A DNA stretch of 13,695 nucleotides from CAYXRK01 sp964467615 (GTDB taxonomy: Bacteria > Hydrogenedentota > Hydrogenedentia > Hydrogenedentales > GCA-2746185): contig CAYXRK010000129.1 in NCBI GenBank assembly GCA_964467615.1, positions 1 through 13,695 on the forward strand, in the 5' to 3' direction. The translations under genes and the position numbers were made by a program. Shown here piece by piece: positions 6,490 to 12,729 of this stretch. How positions within the stretch are numbered: position 1 is the stretch's first letter; the number at the start of each line of letters is the position of its first letter. Below the pieces are notes generated by a model. It was not told the origin of the DNA, made no database searches, and saw only the letters and a program-made list of their open reading frames with translations.

Positions 6490-6518
6490 TTGTAGCGGCG
6501 TCATCCTGGGCGTATTAT
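6490..6518 (+). promoter_or_regulatory. Candidate promoter for the oxidoreductase gene
   Basis: TTGTAG (6490-6495) and TATTAT (6513-6518) are 17 bases apart. Transcription would start near 6525, leaving a short leader with GAGGAGAGGG before the ATG at 6551. The -10 box is good and the -35 box is weak. Confidence 0.45.
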
Positions 6519-6550
6519 CGGCGTTAGAGTGCGCGAGGAGAGGGAATTTC

Positions 6551-7861
6551 ATGACGGATCAAGCGATAAATCGAAGAGGGTTCTTGAAGCGCACGGCGGC
6601 GCTTGCGGGGGCTGCGGCTGGATTTCCATACATCATTCCGGGGAAGGCCCTGGGCCAAAACGTCCCGGCGAACAACCGGATCAATGTCGGGTGCATCGGT
6701 GTCGGTAGCCAAGGCGCCAGTAACATGAAGGGGTTCTTGCAGTCGCCCGACCTCCATATTGTCGCCGTCTGTGACGTCGACCGCTCGCACCGCGATGCGG
6801 CGCGGGACATCGTGAACGGAACGTACAACAACCAGGACTGCGCGACCTACAACGACTTTCGTGAGATGCTCGAACGCGATGATCTCGACGCGGTCTCCAT
6901 CGCGGTGCCGGACCACTGGCACTCGATTCCCGCGATCGCGGCGTCGAACGCGGGGCTGGACATCTATGCCGAGAAGCCGCTTGCCCTGACGATCGTCGAA
7001 GGCAGCGCGATGGTCGACGCGATGCACCGGAACGGCACGGTATGGCAGACGGGAAGCTGGCAGCGTTCGCAGGGGCATTTCCGCAAGGCGTGTGAATTGG
7101 TGCGCAATGGGCGCATCGGCCGCGTACACACCGTCAAGGTCGGGCTGCCAACGGGCAAACCCTGCGACCCGCAACCGGTCCAACCCGTGCCAGACGGCTT
7201 CGACTACGAGTTCTGGCTCGGCCCAGCGCCGTGGAAGCCGTACACGGAGCTGCGCTGCCATTGGAATTTCCGGTGGATTCTGGAATACTCCGGCGGGCAG
7301 CTCACCGACTGGGCCGCGCATCACGTGGACATCGCCAATTGGGGCATGGGCACCGAGTGTACCGGGCCTAAGTATGTCGAGGGCGAGGGCACGTTCCCGA
7401 CCGTTGGCCTTTGGGACGCCTCGACGGACTACATCGTCAAGGCGACCTATGGTAAGTGCGCATCGCCGGTCGCGCCAGACGGATTCACGATGTTGGTATC
7501 CAACAGTTTCCCGATGGGCGCGCGTTTCGAGGGGAGCGAGGGCTGGGTCTACGTAGATCGCGGCAACGTCTTGCAGACCGAGCCGGGTAGCCTGAAGGAC
7601 GAAGAGTTTGGCGATGACGATATTCGTCTCGTCGCCAGCAATAATCACGCGCAGAACTGGGTGGACTGTATTCGTTCACGCGAACTGACCGTGGCGCCGA
7701 TTGCTCCGGCGCACCGGGCGATCAGCGTGGCGCATATCGGCAACATTGCGATGCGGCTGGAGCGCGGCGTCGAGTGGTGTCCGAAGAAAGAACATTTCAT
7801 AGGCGACCCGGTGGCGGATCGTATGCTCGCGCGATCCATGCGCGGGTCTTGGCATATTTAG
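6551..7861 (+). CDS. Gfo/Idh/MocA-family oxidoreductase with twin-arginine signal
   Basis: The 436-residue protein starts at an ATG at 6551 behind GAGGAGAGGG. The open frame reaches back to 6470, but that part has no ribosome site and would place the signal internally. NRRGFLKR (residues 7-14) followed by an Ala-rich segment is a twin-arginine export signal, so the folded enzyme with its cofactor is probably exported. A Rossmann nucleotide-binding motif, GCIGVGSQG, lies at 47-55, and the family hallmark AEKP at 140-143. GGQLTDWAAHHVDI (248-261) contains the conserved Asp253 and His257/His258 of the C-terminal domain. Such enzymes oxidise or reduce sugars, inositols or related compounds using NAD(P). 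The substrate is unknown. A lipoprotein gene follows 39 bases later. Confidence 0.95.
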   Translation: MTDQAINRRGFLKRTAALAGAAAGFPYIIPGKALGQNVPANNRINVGCIGVGSQGASNMKGFLQSPDLHIVAVCDVDRSHRDAARDIVNGTYNNQDCATYNDFREMLERDDLDAVSIAVPDHWHSIPAIAASNAGLDIYAEKPLALTIVEGSAMVDAMHRNGTVWQTGSWQRSQGHFRKACELVRNGRIGRVHTVKVGLPTGKPCDPQPVQPVPDGFDYEFWLGPAPWKPYTELRCHWNFRWILEYSGGQLTDWAAHHVDIANWGMGTECTGPKYVEGEGTFPTVGLWDASTDYIVKATYGKCASPVAPDGFTMLVSNSFPMGARFEGSEGWVYVDRGNVLQTEPGSLKDEEFGDDDIRLVASNNHAQNWVDCIRSRELTVAPIAPAHRAISVAHIGNIAMRLERGVEWCPKKEHFIGDPVADRMLARSMRGSWHI

Positions 7862-7900
7862 AGTGGTCGCGGATTTTGTGAAGAGAGAATCGGGGCGAAC

Positions 7901-8497
7901 ATGAAAACGAATCGCTACATTTCGATTGCTTTAACAAGTGTACTTGTACTTGCCGGTTGCGCTACGACCATCGAGAAGTCACGGCCGGCATTGCCGAACG
8001 GCGAGAGCATCGCGGTCGAGAGTATCAAGTATTACGAACATGGGCAGAGCCGCGAGGCGCTCGAAGTAGTCGAGCAGCTCGTACGGGACCACCTCGAGGG
8101 GCCGGATGGCGGGGCGAACCTCGCCGCGCATATGGCGCTGCTCCTGGATTCGGACGCGACTGTGGCGTGCAAGCAGTTCGTCTGCGAGCAACTCTGGCTG
8201 GTCGGAACTCGGAATGAATTGCCCTATCTCGCGCCGATGCTGACGGACGCCGAGACCTCCGACATGGCGCGGTACGCGCTCGAACGGATGCCCGGACGAG
8301 AAGTCGATTCGGCCCTGTTGGACGCGCTGGCGGCAACGCAGCGGACGGTGCGAATCGGGATCATCAACACGCTGGGCAACCGCCAAGTGTTTCGAGCGCG
8401 AGTACCATTGAAGGCCCTCGTGACTGACCCCGACCCCGCGACCGCCGAAGCCGCCCGCGCGGCGTTCGCAAAGATTGACGCCCACGCGGAGTTTTGA
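7901..8497 (+). CDS. Lipoprotein with helical (HEAT-like) repeats
   Basis: The 198-residue product has a lipoprotein signal, with the lipobox LAGC placing the lipidated residue at Cys20. The mature part is all-helical in appearance. Repeated units ending in hydrophobic Leu/Ala patterns (ELPYLAPMLTDAETSDMARYA, shortened, about 106-125; VDSALLDALAATQRTVRIG; VPLKALVTDPDPATAEAAR) resemble HEAT repeats, which serve as protein-protein scaffolds. The ATG at 7901 has GGGG 7 bases upstream. It follows the oxidoreductase gene by 39 bases, so the two are probably co-transcribed, and the pair may work together at the periplasmic face of a membrane. Role inferred, no specific family named. Confidence 0.82.
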   Translation: MKTNRYISIALTSVLVLAGCATTIEKSRPALPNGESIAVESIKYYEHGQSREALEVVEQLVRDHLEGPDGGANLAAHMALLLDSDATVACKQFVCEQLWLVGTRNELPYLAPMLTDAETSDMARYALERMPGREVDSALLDALAATQRTVRIGIINTLGNRQVFRARVPLKALVTDPDPATAEAARAAFAKIDAHAEF

Positions 8498-8602
8498 TTC
8501 GCCGAGCGTTTCGCCGATTCCGGCTACGAGGCGTAGAATCTGGCGTCCTGTTGAAAACTTCGTCGCCTTGCCCGCGCGCGTCTACCACTTCCGAGCACTC
8601 AT

Positions 8603-10228
8603 TTGGATTACATACCCCCCGGCGCGGATCCGTTACGCCTCGATTCCGATTCTCCCGCGCCGCTGCCCGATGAGGAACACACCCGCGATCCGGAAGCGCT
8701 AGAGGAAGTCGAAGAACGTACCGAGTCGTCCCCCGCGGTACCGCCTCCACTCCCGACTTGGGCCGAGGGCCCGCCCGAATTTGGAGGCCTCGCGTTTGCA
8801 CCGATGGCCGGCCCCGCGGATCCATTTGACGACGGAATCGAACTCGCGCAGCAGCCCAAGCCTGTGGGCGAAAGCGAACGCCACCTATCGCTTGACGTAG
8901 TCCGCGGCATCGCCGTGCTCGGTGTGCTTTGGGTGAACATCCAGTCATTTGGGCTAATCGACGCGTCGCGGCGAATGTTCGGAATTCAGATCGATCTCGG
9001 CCGTCTGGCGATCATGGGCCGCCTGTATGGAATCAAAGGACCGTTCGAGGCCTTTGGCTACGAAACCCATGTTTCCGGCGGCGATGGCCCGCTGAATTAC
9101 GCCGCCTGGTGGGCGACGATGACACTTGCCGACACCAAGTTCATTGCGATCTTCAGCATGTTGTTCGGCGCGGGATGCGCGGTATTGATCGAGCGCCATA
9201 TCGGCGTGTCGGCCTACTACCGCCGGATGCTCATGCTGATGTTCATCGGCTGCGTTCACGGCTACCTCATGTGGCACGGCGACATTCTGTTCCTGTACGG
9301 AGCGTACGGCCTCGCGCTGTTCTTTCTCGTCCGAATGCCGCCGATCATGTTGGCGATTCTCGGCATGGCCGGCCTCGCGCACTACGCCTTTGACGCATGG
9401 TCGATACCGAACACAAACCCCGAAGTCGGCGCGGTCGAAATCGATCTGCACCTGCGCGATTGGCTCGGCCAGTTCGATTGGCGATTGCAGGAAAACCGTT
9501 TCCGGCAGATGGATGGACTCATTTACTTCGTGCCGATGGGCGGGTCGTACATGCTCATCGGCGCGGCGCTCTACCGCGACCGCTTTCTCACCGGCGGGTG
9601 GAAACCGCACTCGTACGTCCTGATTGCGTTCGTGTCGTTTTTGGTCGGCGTTCCCTGGTTCGCGGAGCAACTGTCCCCGACGCCGGACTACTCGACCGAT
9701 ACGGTCCGCTTTGCGTTGTACTGGTCGAGTCAATTGGTGACCGTCGGGTGGATGGCGCTCGGCGTCGCGCTGGCTGTCTTTGCCGCGAAATTCTGGTTCA
9801 CCCGCGCGGTCGCCGCTGTTGGCCGTATGGCGCTCACGAACTACCTCATGCACACCGTCATCTGCTCGACCATCTTCTTCGGCCACGCGTTCGGCCAATA
9901 CGAACACTTGGATCGAGCCACGCTGATGGGGATCGTCTTGGCGATTTGGGTCTTCCAACTCGTCGCGTCGCCCATTTGGCTTCGATACTTCCGCTTCGGC
10001 CCTGTCGAATGGTTCTGGCGCAGCGCGACGTATCTCCGCTGGCAGCCCTTGCTCCGAACGAAGACCCCGACCGTGATCGAACCATCGCCGGTCTTCGGGG
10101 ATGGAACGGGCCAGTATGGCGATTTGCTCGTGGCCGAGGAATCGCCGCATATTGCAGAGGAATCGAGACTTCCGGACGACAACGAATCCCAGCCACAAGA
10201 CCTGCCGTACGAGAACAAATGGAATTGA
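8603..10228 (+). CDS. DUF418-domain membrane protein with long polar termini
   Basis: The conserved part starts near residue 92 with RHLSLDVVRGIAVLGVLWVN, the N-terminal hallmark of DUF418 membrane proteins. It ends with GPVEWFWRSATY (466-477), the hallmark of their C-terminus. About ten hydrophobic segments lie between. The N-terminal 90 residues are Pro/Glu-rich and probably disordered, and about 55 polar residues follow the last helix. The first possible start is a TTG at 8603 (a stop lies at 8552-8554), with only a weak GAG upstream. An ATG at 8804 (residue 68) is an alternative start. DUF418 proteins are multi-pass inner-membrane proteins of unknown function, some thought to relate to acyltransferases or transport. 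It lies 105 bases after the lipoprotein gene. Confidence 0.88.
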   Translation: MDYIPPGADPLRLDSDSPAPLPDEEHTRDPEALEEVEERTESSPAVPPPLPTWAEGPPEFGGLAFAPMAGPADPFDDGIELAQQPKPVGESERHLSLDVVRGIAVLGVLWVNIQSFGLIDASRRMFGIQIDLGRLAIMGRLYGIKGPFEAFGYETHVSGGDGPLNYAAWWATMTLADTKFIAIFSMLFGAGCAVLIERHIGVSAYYRRMLMLMFIGCVHGYLMWHGDILFLYGAYGLALFFLVRMPPIMLAILGMAGLAHYAFDAWSIPNTNPEVGAVEIDLHLRDWLGQFDWRLQENRFRQMDGLIYFVPMGGSYMLIGAALYRDRFLTGGWKPHSYVLIAFVSFLVGVPWFAEQLSPTPDYSTDTVRFALYWSSQLVTVGWMALGVALAVFAAKFWFTRAVAAVGRMALTNYLMHTVICSTIFFGHAFGQYEHLDRATLMGIVLAIWVFQLVASPIWLRYFRFGPVEWFWRSATYLRWQPLLRTKTPTVIEPSPVFGDGTGQYGDLLVAEESPHIAEESRLPDDNESQPQDLPYENKWN

Positions 10229-10291
10229 TCCGCTTTAGGCAGTAAACTTCCCGCCCCTGATCGGACTGAAACCCCTTTGGAGCACGTCCCC

Positions 10292-11104
10292 ATGAAACAC
10301 ACTTTTACTAGGCGAGACTTTTTGGGCGCGTCCGCCGCATTGTCGGCGGCGGCGATGTTTAACCGGACTTCGTTCGCGCAAGGCTTCAACGTCATGACCG
10401 GCGCGCAGAGTTACAGCTTCCGCCAATTCCCGTTTCCGGAGTGCATCAAGCGGCTCAAGGAACTCGGCCTCACGAACATGGAGTTTTGCTCCGCGCACTT
10501 CCCGCCCAACGCGGACGACCCCGGCTTTGCCAACGTCAAGAGCGTCATCGAACAGGAGGGGATCAACGTGCTCTGTTTCGGCGTTGAGGAGTTCACTGGC
10601 GACGCCGACGCCAACCGCGCGAAATTCCGCTTCGCAAAGGCGCTCGGCGTCAAAATCCTCACCGCGAATCCCACGCCCGAATCGTTCGCCAGCCTCGAGA
10701 TCCTTAGCCCCGACTTCGACGTGAAGATCGCCATTCACAACCACGGCCCCGGCGCGCGGTACGACAAAGCCGCCGATACGTTGCGCGCCGTGCAAGACCG
10801 AATCCCTTATATCGGCGCGTGCGTCGACACCGGCCACGTTATCCGCTCCGGCGAGAAGCCGCACGAAGTGATCGAGCAACTCGGCAGCCGTGTGCTGTCG
10901 CTTCACCTCAAGGATTGGATCCACGGCGGCGAGGAACAGATTCTCGGCAAGGGCGACATCGATCTCGTCGCCGTCGCAAAGGCGCTGAAGAACGTCGGGT
11001 TCGCCGGCCCCGTCATGTTCGAATACGAGAACCACCCCGAGAACCCCGTGCCCGATATGCTCGAAGGCCTCAAGAATTGGCAAGAGGCGCTGAAGAGCGC
11101 GTGA
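10292..11104 (+). CDS. Tat-exported sugar phosphate isomerase/epimerase-like TIM barrel protein
   Basis: The 270-residue protein begins MKHTFTRRDFLGASAALSAA, a twin-arginine signal (Arg7-Arg8). It starts at an ATG at 10292 with GGAG 9 bases upstream. The remainder is an AP-endonuclease-2/xylose-isomerase-like TIM barrel: NMEFCSAHF (62-70), IAIHNHGPG (146-154) with His149/His151, CVDTGH (177-182), LHLKDW (204-209) and FEYEN (243-247). These His/Asp/Glu residues at strand ends are the usual metal and sugar ligands. Family members isomerise or epimerise sugars, or split derivatives of them. With the oxidoreductase at 6551 it suggests an exported sugar-modifying route. The stop TGA overlaps the GTG of a small frame encoding a MazE tail. 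Confidence 0.93.
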   Translation: MKHTFTRRDFLGASAALSAAAMFNRTSFAQGFNVMTGAQSYSFRQFPFPECIKRLKELGLTNMEFCSAHFPPNADDPGFANVKSVIEQEGINVLCFGVEEFTGDADANRAKFRFAKALGVKILTANPTPESFASLEILSPDFDVKIAIHNHGPGARYDKAADTLRAVQDRIPYIGACVDTGHVIRSGEKPHEVIEQLGSRVLSLHLKDWIHGGEEQILGKGDIDLVAVAKALKNVGFAGPVMFEYENHPENPVPDMLEGLKNWQEALKSA

Positions 11105-11250
11105 ACGTGGACCCTAAATCGCCACAGCCACAACGCGCACCGCGTGAAGGGTGGGAAGAACAGGCTCGTCTGATGGCGGAGCGCGGCGACGACGTTCTCC
11201 TTGATGAATGGCCACCGAGCGAATTCGACCTAACTGAGTGGGAGTGGTAA
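11101..11250 (+). CDS. Headless MazE: isolated antitoxin toxin-binding tail
   Basis: This 49-codon frame starts with GTG at 11101, overlapping the isomerase TGA as GTGA. It encodes ten residues of no clear origin, then QRAPREGWEEQARLMAERG, and then a tail ending TEWEW. Aligned without gaps to residues 48-86 of the intact MazE at 11367-11627, 25 of 39 residues are identical, including GW, RGDD and the last EWEW. The AbrB DNA-binding head is missing. In MazE families this tail wraps around the toxin, so the peptide could bind MazF but not DNA. Of the 25 identical residues, 14 use a different synonymous codon, so the two tails diverged long ago while the protein was kept. It could be a small translated antitoxin coupled to the isomerase, or an old remnant. 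Confidence 0.6.
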   Translation: MNVDPKSPQPQRAPREGWEEQARLMAERGDDVLLDEWPPSEFDLTEWEW

Positions 11251-11287
11251 CGCCTGTTTCGATGAAACCGGCGCGCCTCAGTGCCCC

Positions 11288-11308
11288 AATCCCACTTCAA
11301 TTGGGATT
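11288..11308. repeat. Hairpin between MazE tail and mazEF promoter
   Basis: Arms AATCCCA (11288-11294) and TGGGATT (11302-11308) enclose a seven-base loop. It ends just before the -35 box of the toxin-antitoxin promoter. There is no T-run, so it is not a classic terminator. Confidence 0.45.
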
Positions 11309-11309
11309 C

Positions 11310-11338
11310 TTGACGCGATGCAGCGCGATGATTACAAT
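11310..11338 (+). promoter_or_regulatory. Sigma70-type promoter of the mazEF module
   Basis: TTGACG (11310-11315) and TACAAT (11333-11338) are 17 bases apart, with each box one base from consensus. The start of transcription would be near 11345, about 20 bases before the GTG of the antitoxin gene. Confidence 0.72.
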
Positions 11339-11346
11339 GTAATTAC
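11331..11346. promoter_or_regulatory. Alternating palindrome over the -10 box, probable antitoxin operator
   Basis: ATTACAATGTAAT (11331-11343) is a perfect palindrome around one A, and GTAATTAC (11339-11346) is a second perfect palindrome sharing its right arm. The middle GTAA can thus pair with a TTAC on either side. It covers the -10 box and the start of transcription, the expected place for MazE autorepression. Confidence 0.5.
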
Positions 11347-11353
11347 TCAATGT

Positions 11354-11358
11354 GGAGG
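11354..11358 (+). promoter_or_regulatory. Ribosome binding site deciding the GTG start of the antitoxin gene
   Basis: GGAGG at 11354-11358 is 8 bases before GTG at 11367. Two earlier in-frame GTG codons (11352, 11358) overlap the site itself and are therefore unlikely starts. Confidence 0.65.
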
Positions 11359-11366
11359 TGTCGCCC

Positions 11367-11627
11367 GTGGAGCACGTAGTGAGTGCCAAAATCGTCCCAA
11401 TCGGGAACTCTCGTGGGGTCCGTATCCCCAAGATATGGCTCGACCATGTCCAGTCGCCCGAGACGGTCGAAATGACCATGCGCGGCGACGAAATCACAAT
11501 TCGTCCTAAGCGGAAACCACGGCAAGGCTGGGACGAGCAATTCCGAATGATGGCGAAGCGTGGAGACGACAAACTAGTCGACCCCGTGCCAACGTCCGAA
11601 TGGGACCACACCGAGTGGGAATGGTAA
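11367..11627 (+). CDS. mazE: MazE-type antitoxin (AbrB/SpoVT head plus toxin-binding tail)
   Basis: The 86-residue product (GTG start at 11367) has an AbrB-type DNA-binding head at about residues 6-48: SAKIVPIGNSRGVRIPK, then EMTMRGDEITIRPK. Then comes the toxin-binding tail 50-86, with GWDEQFRMMAKRGDD and the terminal EWEW. The MazE family binds and neutralises the MazF ribonuclease through the tail and represses its own promoter through the head. The promoter at 11310-11338 and the palindrome over its -10 box fit that role. The gene overlaps the toxin start by 7 bases (ATGGTAA). A headless copy of the tail lies just upstream at 11101-11250. Confidence 0.93.
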   Translation: MEHVVSAKIVPIGNSRGVRIPKIWLDHVQSPETVEMTMRGDEITIRPKRKPRQGWDEQFRMMAKRGDDKLVDPVPTSEWDHTEWEW

Positions 11628-11944
11628 TCAAGCGTTTTGATGTATTCCTCGTCACTCTCGACCCCGCTGTTGGGAGCGAAATTCGGAAAACGCGTCCGTG
11701 CCTGGTCGTTTCTCCGAACGAAATGCATCGGAATATCGATACCGTCATCATCGCGCCAATGACTTCCAAGCGCCGCGCTTACCCTAGTCGGGTCTCATGT
11801 ACTTTTCGCCGGAAAGCTAATCAGATCGCCTTGGACCACATTCGGGGTGTCGATAAGTCACAGCTGATTAAGCGACTCGGAACTGTAGGCGAATCCGTTC
11901 GTCGCGAAGTGCTAGAGCGGCTCGCAGAGATGTTTTCGCCATAA
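11621..11944 (+). CDS. mazF: MazF-type endoribonuclease toxin (PemK/MazF family)
   Basis: The 107-residue toxin starts MVIKRFDVFLVTLDP at an ATG at 11621 that overlaps the antitoxin stop. The family motifs are present: GSEIRKTRPCLVVSP (18-32), with the conserved catalytic Arg25, IIAPMTS (43-49), with Thr48 at the active site, and IALDHIRGVDKSQLIKRLG in the C-terminal half. The length is typical. MazF toxins cut single-stranded RNA at short recognition sites; this one's site cannot be told from sequence. No disabling mutation is seen, so the toxin looks intact. The stop is only five bases from the end of the convergent short-chain dehydrogenase gene. Confidence 0.95.
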   Translation: MVIKRFDVFLVTLDPAVGSEIRKTRPCLVVSPNEMHRNIDTVIIAPMTSKRRAYPSRVSCTFRRKANQIALDHIRGVDKSQLIKRLGTVGESVRREVLERLAEMFSP

Positions 11945-11949
11945 GCGGG

Positions 11950-12729
11950 CTACGTGTTCTGCGCCGTCATCCCCCCATCGACCACCAGCACCGCGCCGTT
12001 AATATAGGACGCCGCTGGCAGCACGAGGCTGAGCGTCGCGTGCGCGACTTCTTCCGGGTCGCCGTAGCGCTTTAGCGGGACACGCCGCCGCGCGAACTTC
12101 GTCTTGTGGTCCTCCGGAATGTCGGCCGTCATGCCGGTGCGGATCGGGCCGGGACAGACGCAATTCACGGTGATTTGCTGCGCGCCGAGCTCGACGGCGA
12201 GCGATCGCGTTAGGCCGATCACCCCGTGTTTAGCCGCCGTGTACGGACTAATCCGCGCCGTCGCGCCGAGCCCCTCGGTTGAAGCGACATTGACGATGCG
12301 CGGGCACTCGCTCTTTTGGATATGTGGCAGCGCGGCGCGGATCAAACGCGCGTGCGCCGTCAAATCAATCGCGATTACCCGCTCCCAATCCGCCTCGAAG
12401 TTGTCGGAGTCGATCGGCGTCTGGCAACTGACGCCAGCGTTGTTCACGAGAATGTCGAGCCCGCCGAAGTGTTTCACAATCTCAGCGACGGCCTTCGTGA
12501 TCCGCGCGGGATTGGATACATCGAGCACCCACGCTTTCGCCGAGTCACCCGCTTTCGTGATCTCCGCCTCCACCGCCGCAAGGCCGTCCTTGTTGACGTC
12601 CGCTAACGCGACCTTCGCGCCTTCTTCCGCGAACAGGATTGCCGTCGCGCGGCCCATTCCGCTCGCGGCGCCGGTAACGAGGGCGACCTTCCCGCGAATC
12701 GAGCGAGACAACTTGTGCAAATTGGCCAT
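11950..12729 (-). CDS. Short-chain dehydrogenase/reductase
   Basis: This 259-residue classical SDR has the cofactor motif TGAASGMG (19-26), NNAG at 96-99, and the catalytic triad Ser150, Tyr163 and Lys167 (YTAAK), with the expected Ser-Tyr spacing of 13. The C-terminus (GAVLVVDGGMTAQN) is typical of the FabG-like group, which oxidises or reduces alcohols and carbonyls with NAD(P)(H). Asp44 after the second strand suggests a preference for NAD. The ATG shares one base with the stop of the upstream dehydrogenase gene (TGATG), indicating translational coupling and possibly a shared polyol pathway. The substrate is unknown. Confidence 0.95.
   Translation of the reverse strand: MANLHKLSRSIRGKVALVTGAASGMGRATAILFAEEGAKVALADVNKDGLAAVEAEITKAGDSAKAWVLDVSNPARITKAVAEIVKHFGGLDILVNNAGVSCQTPIDSDNFEADWERVIAIDLTAHARLIRAALPHIQKSECPRIVNVASTEGLGATARISPYTAAKHGVIGLTRSLAVELGAQQITVNCVCPGPIRTGMTADIPEDHKTKFARRRVPLKRYGDPEEVAHATLSLVLPAASYINGAVLVVDGGMTAQNT

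Noticed and set aside
6524..7648. 374-codon minus-strand frame
   Set aside because: Antisense to the Gfo/Idh/MocA gene, Arg/Val/Asp-rich composition typical of shadow frames.
8954..10198. 414-codon minus-strand frame
   Set aside because: Antisense to the DUF418 gene, which has clear family motifs; the frame is Arg/Glu/His-rich with no domain.
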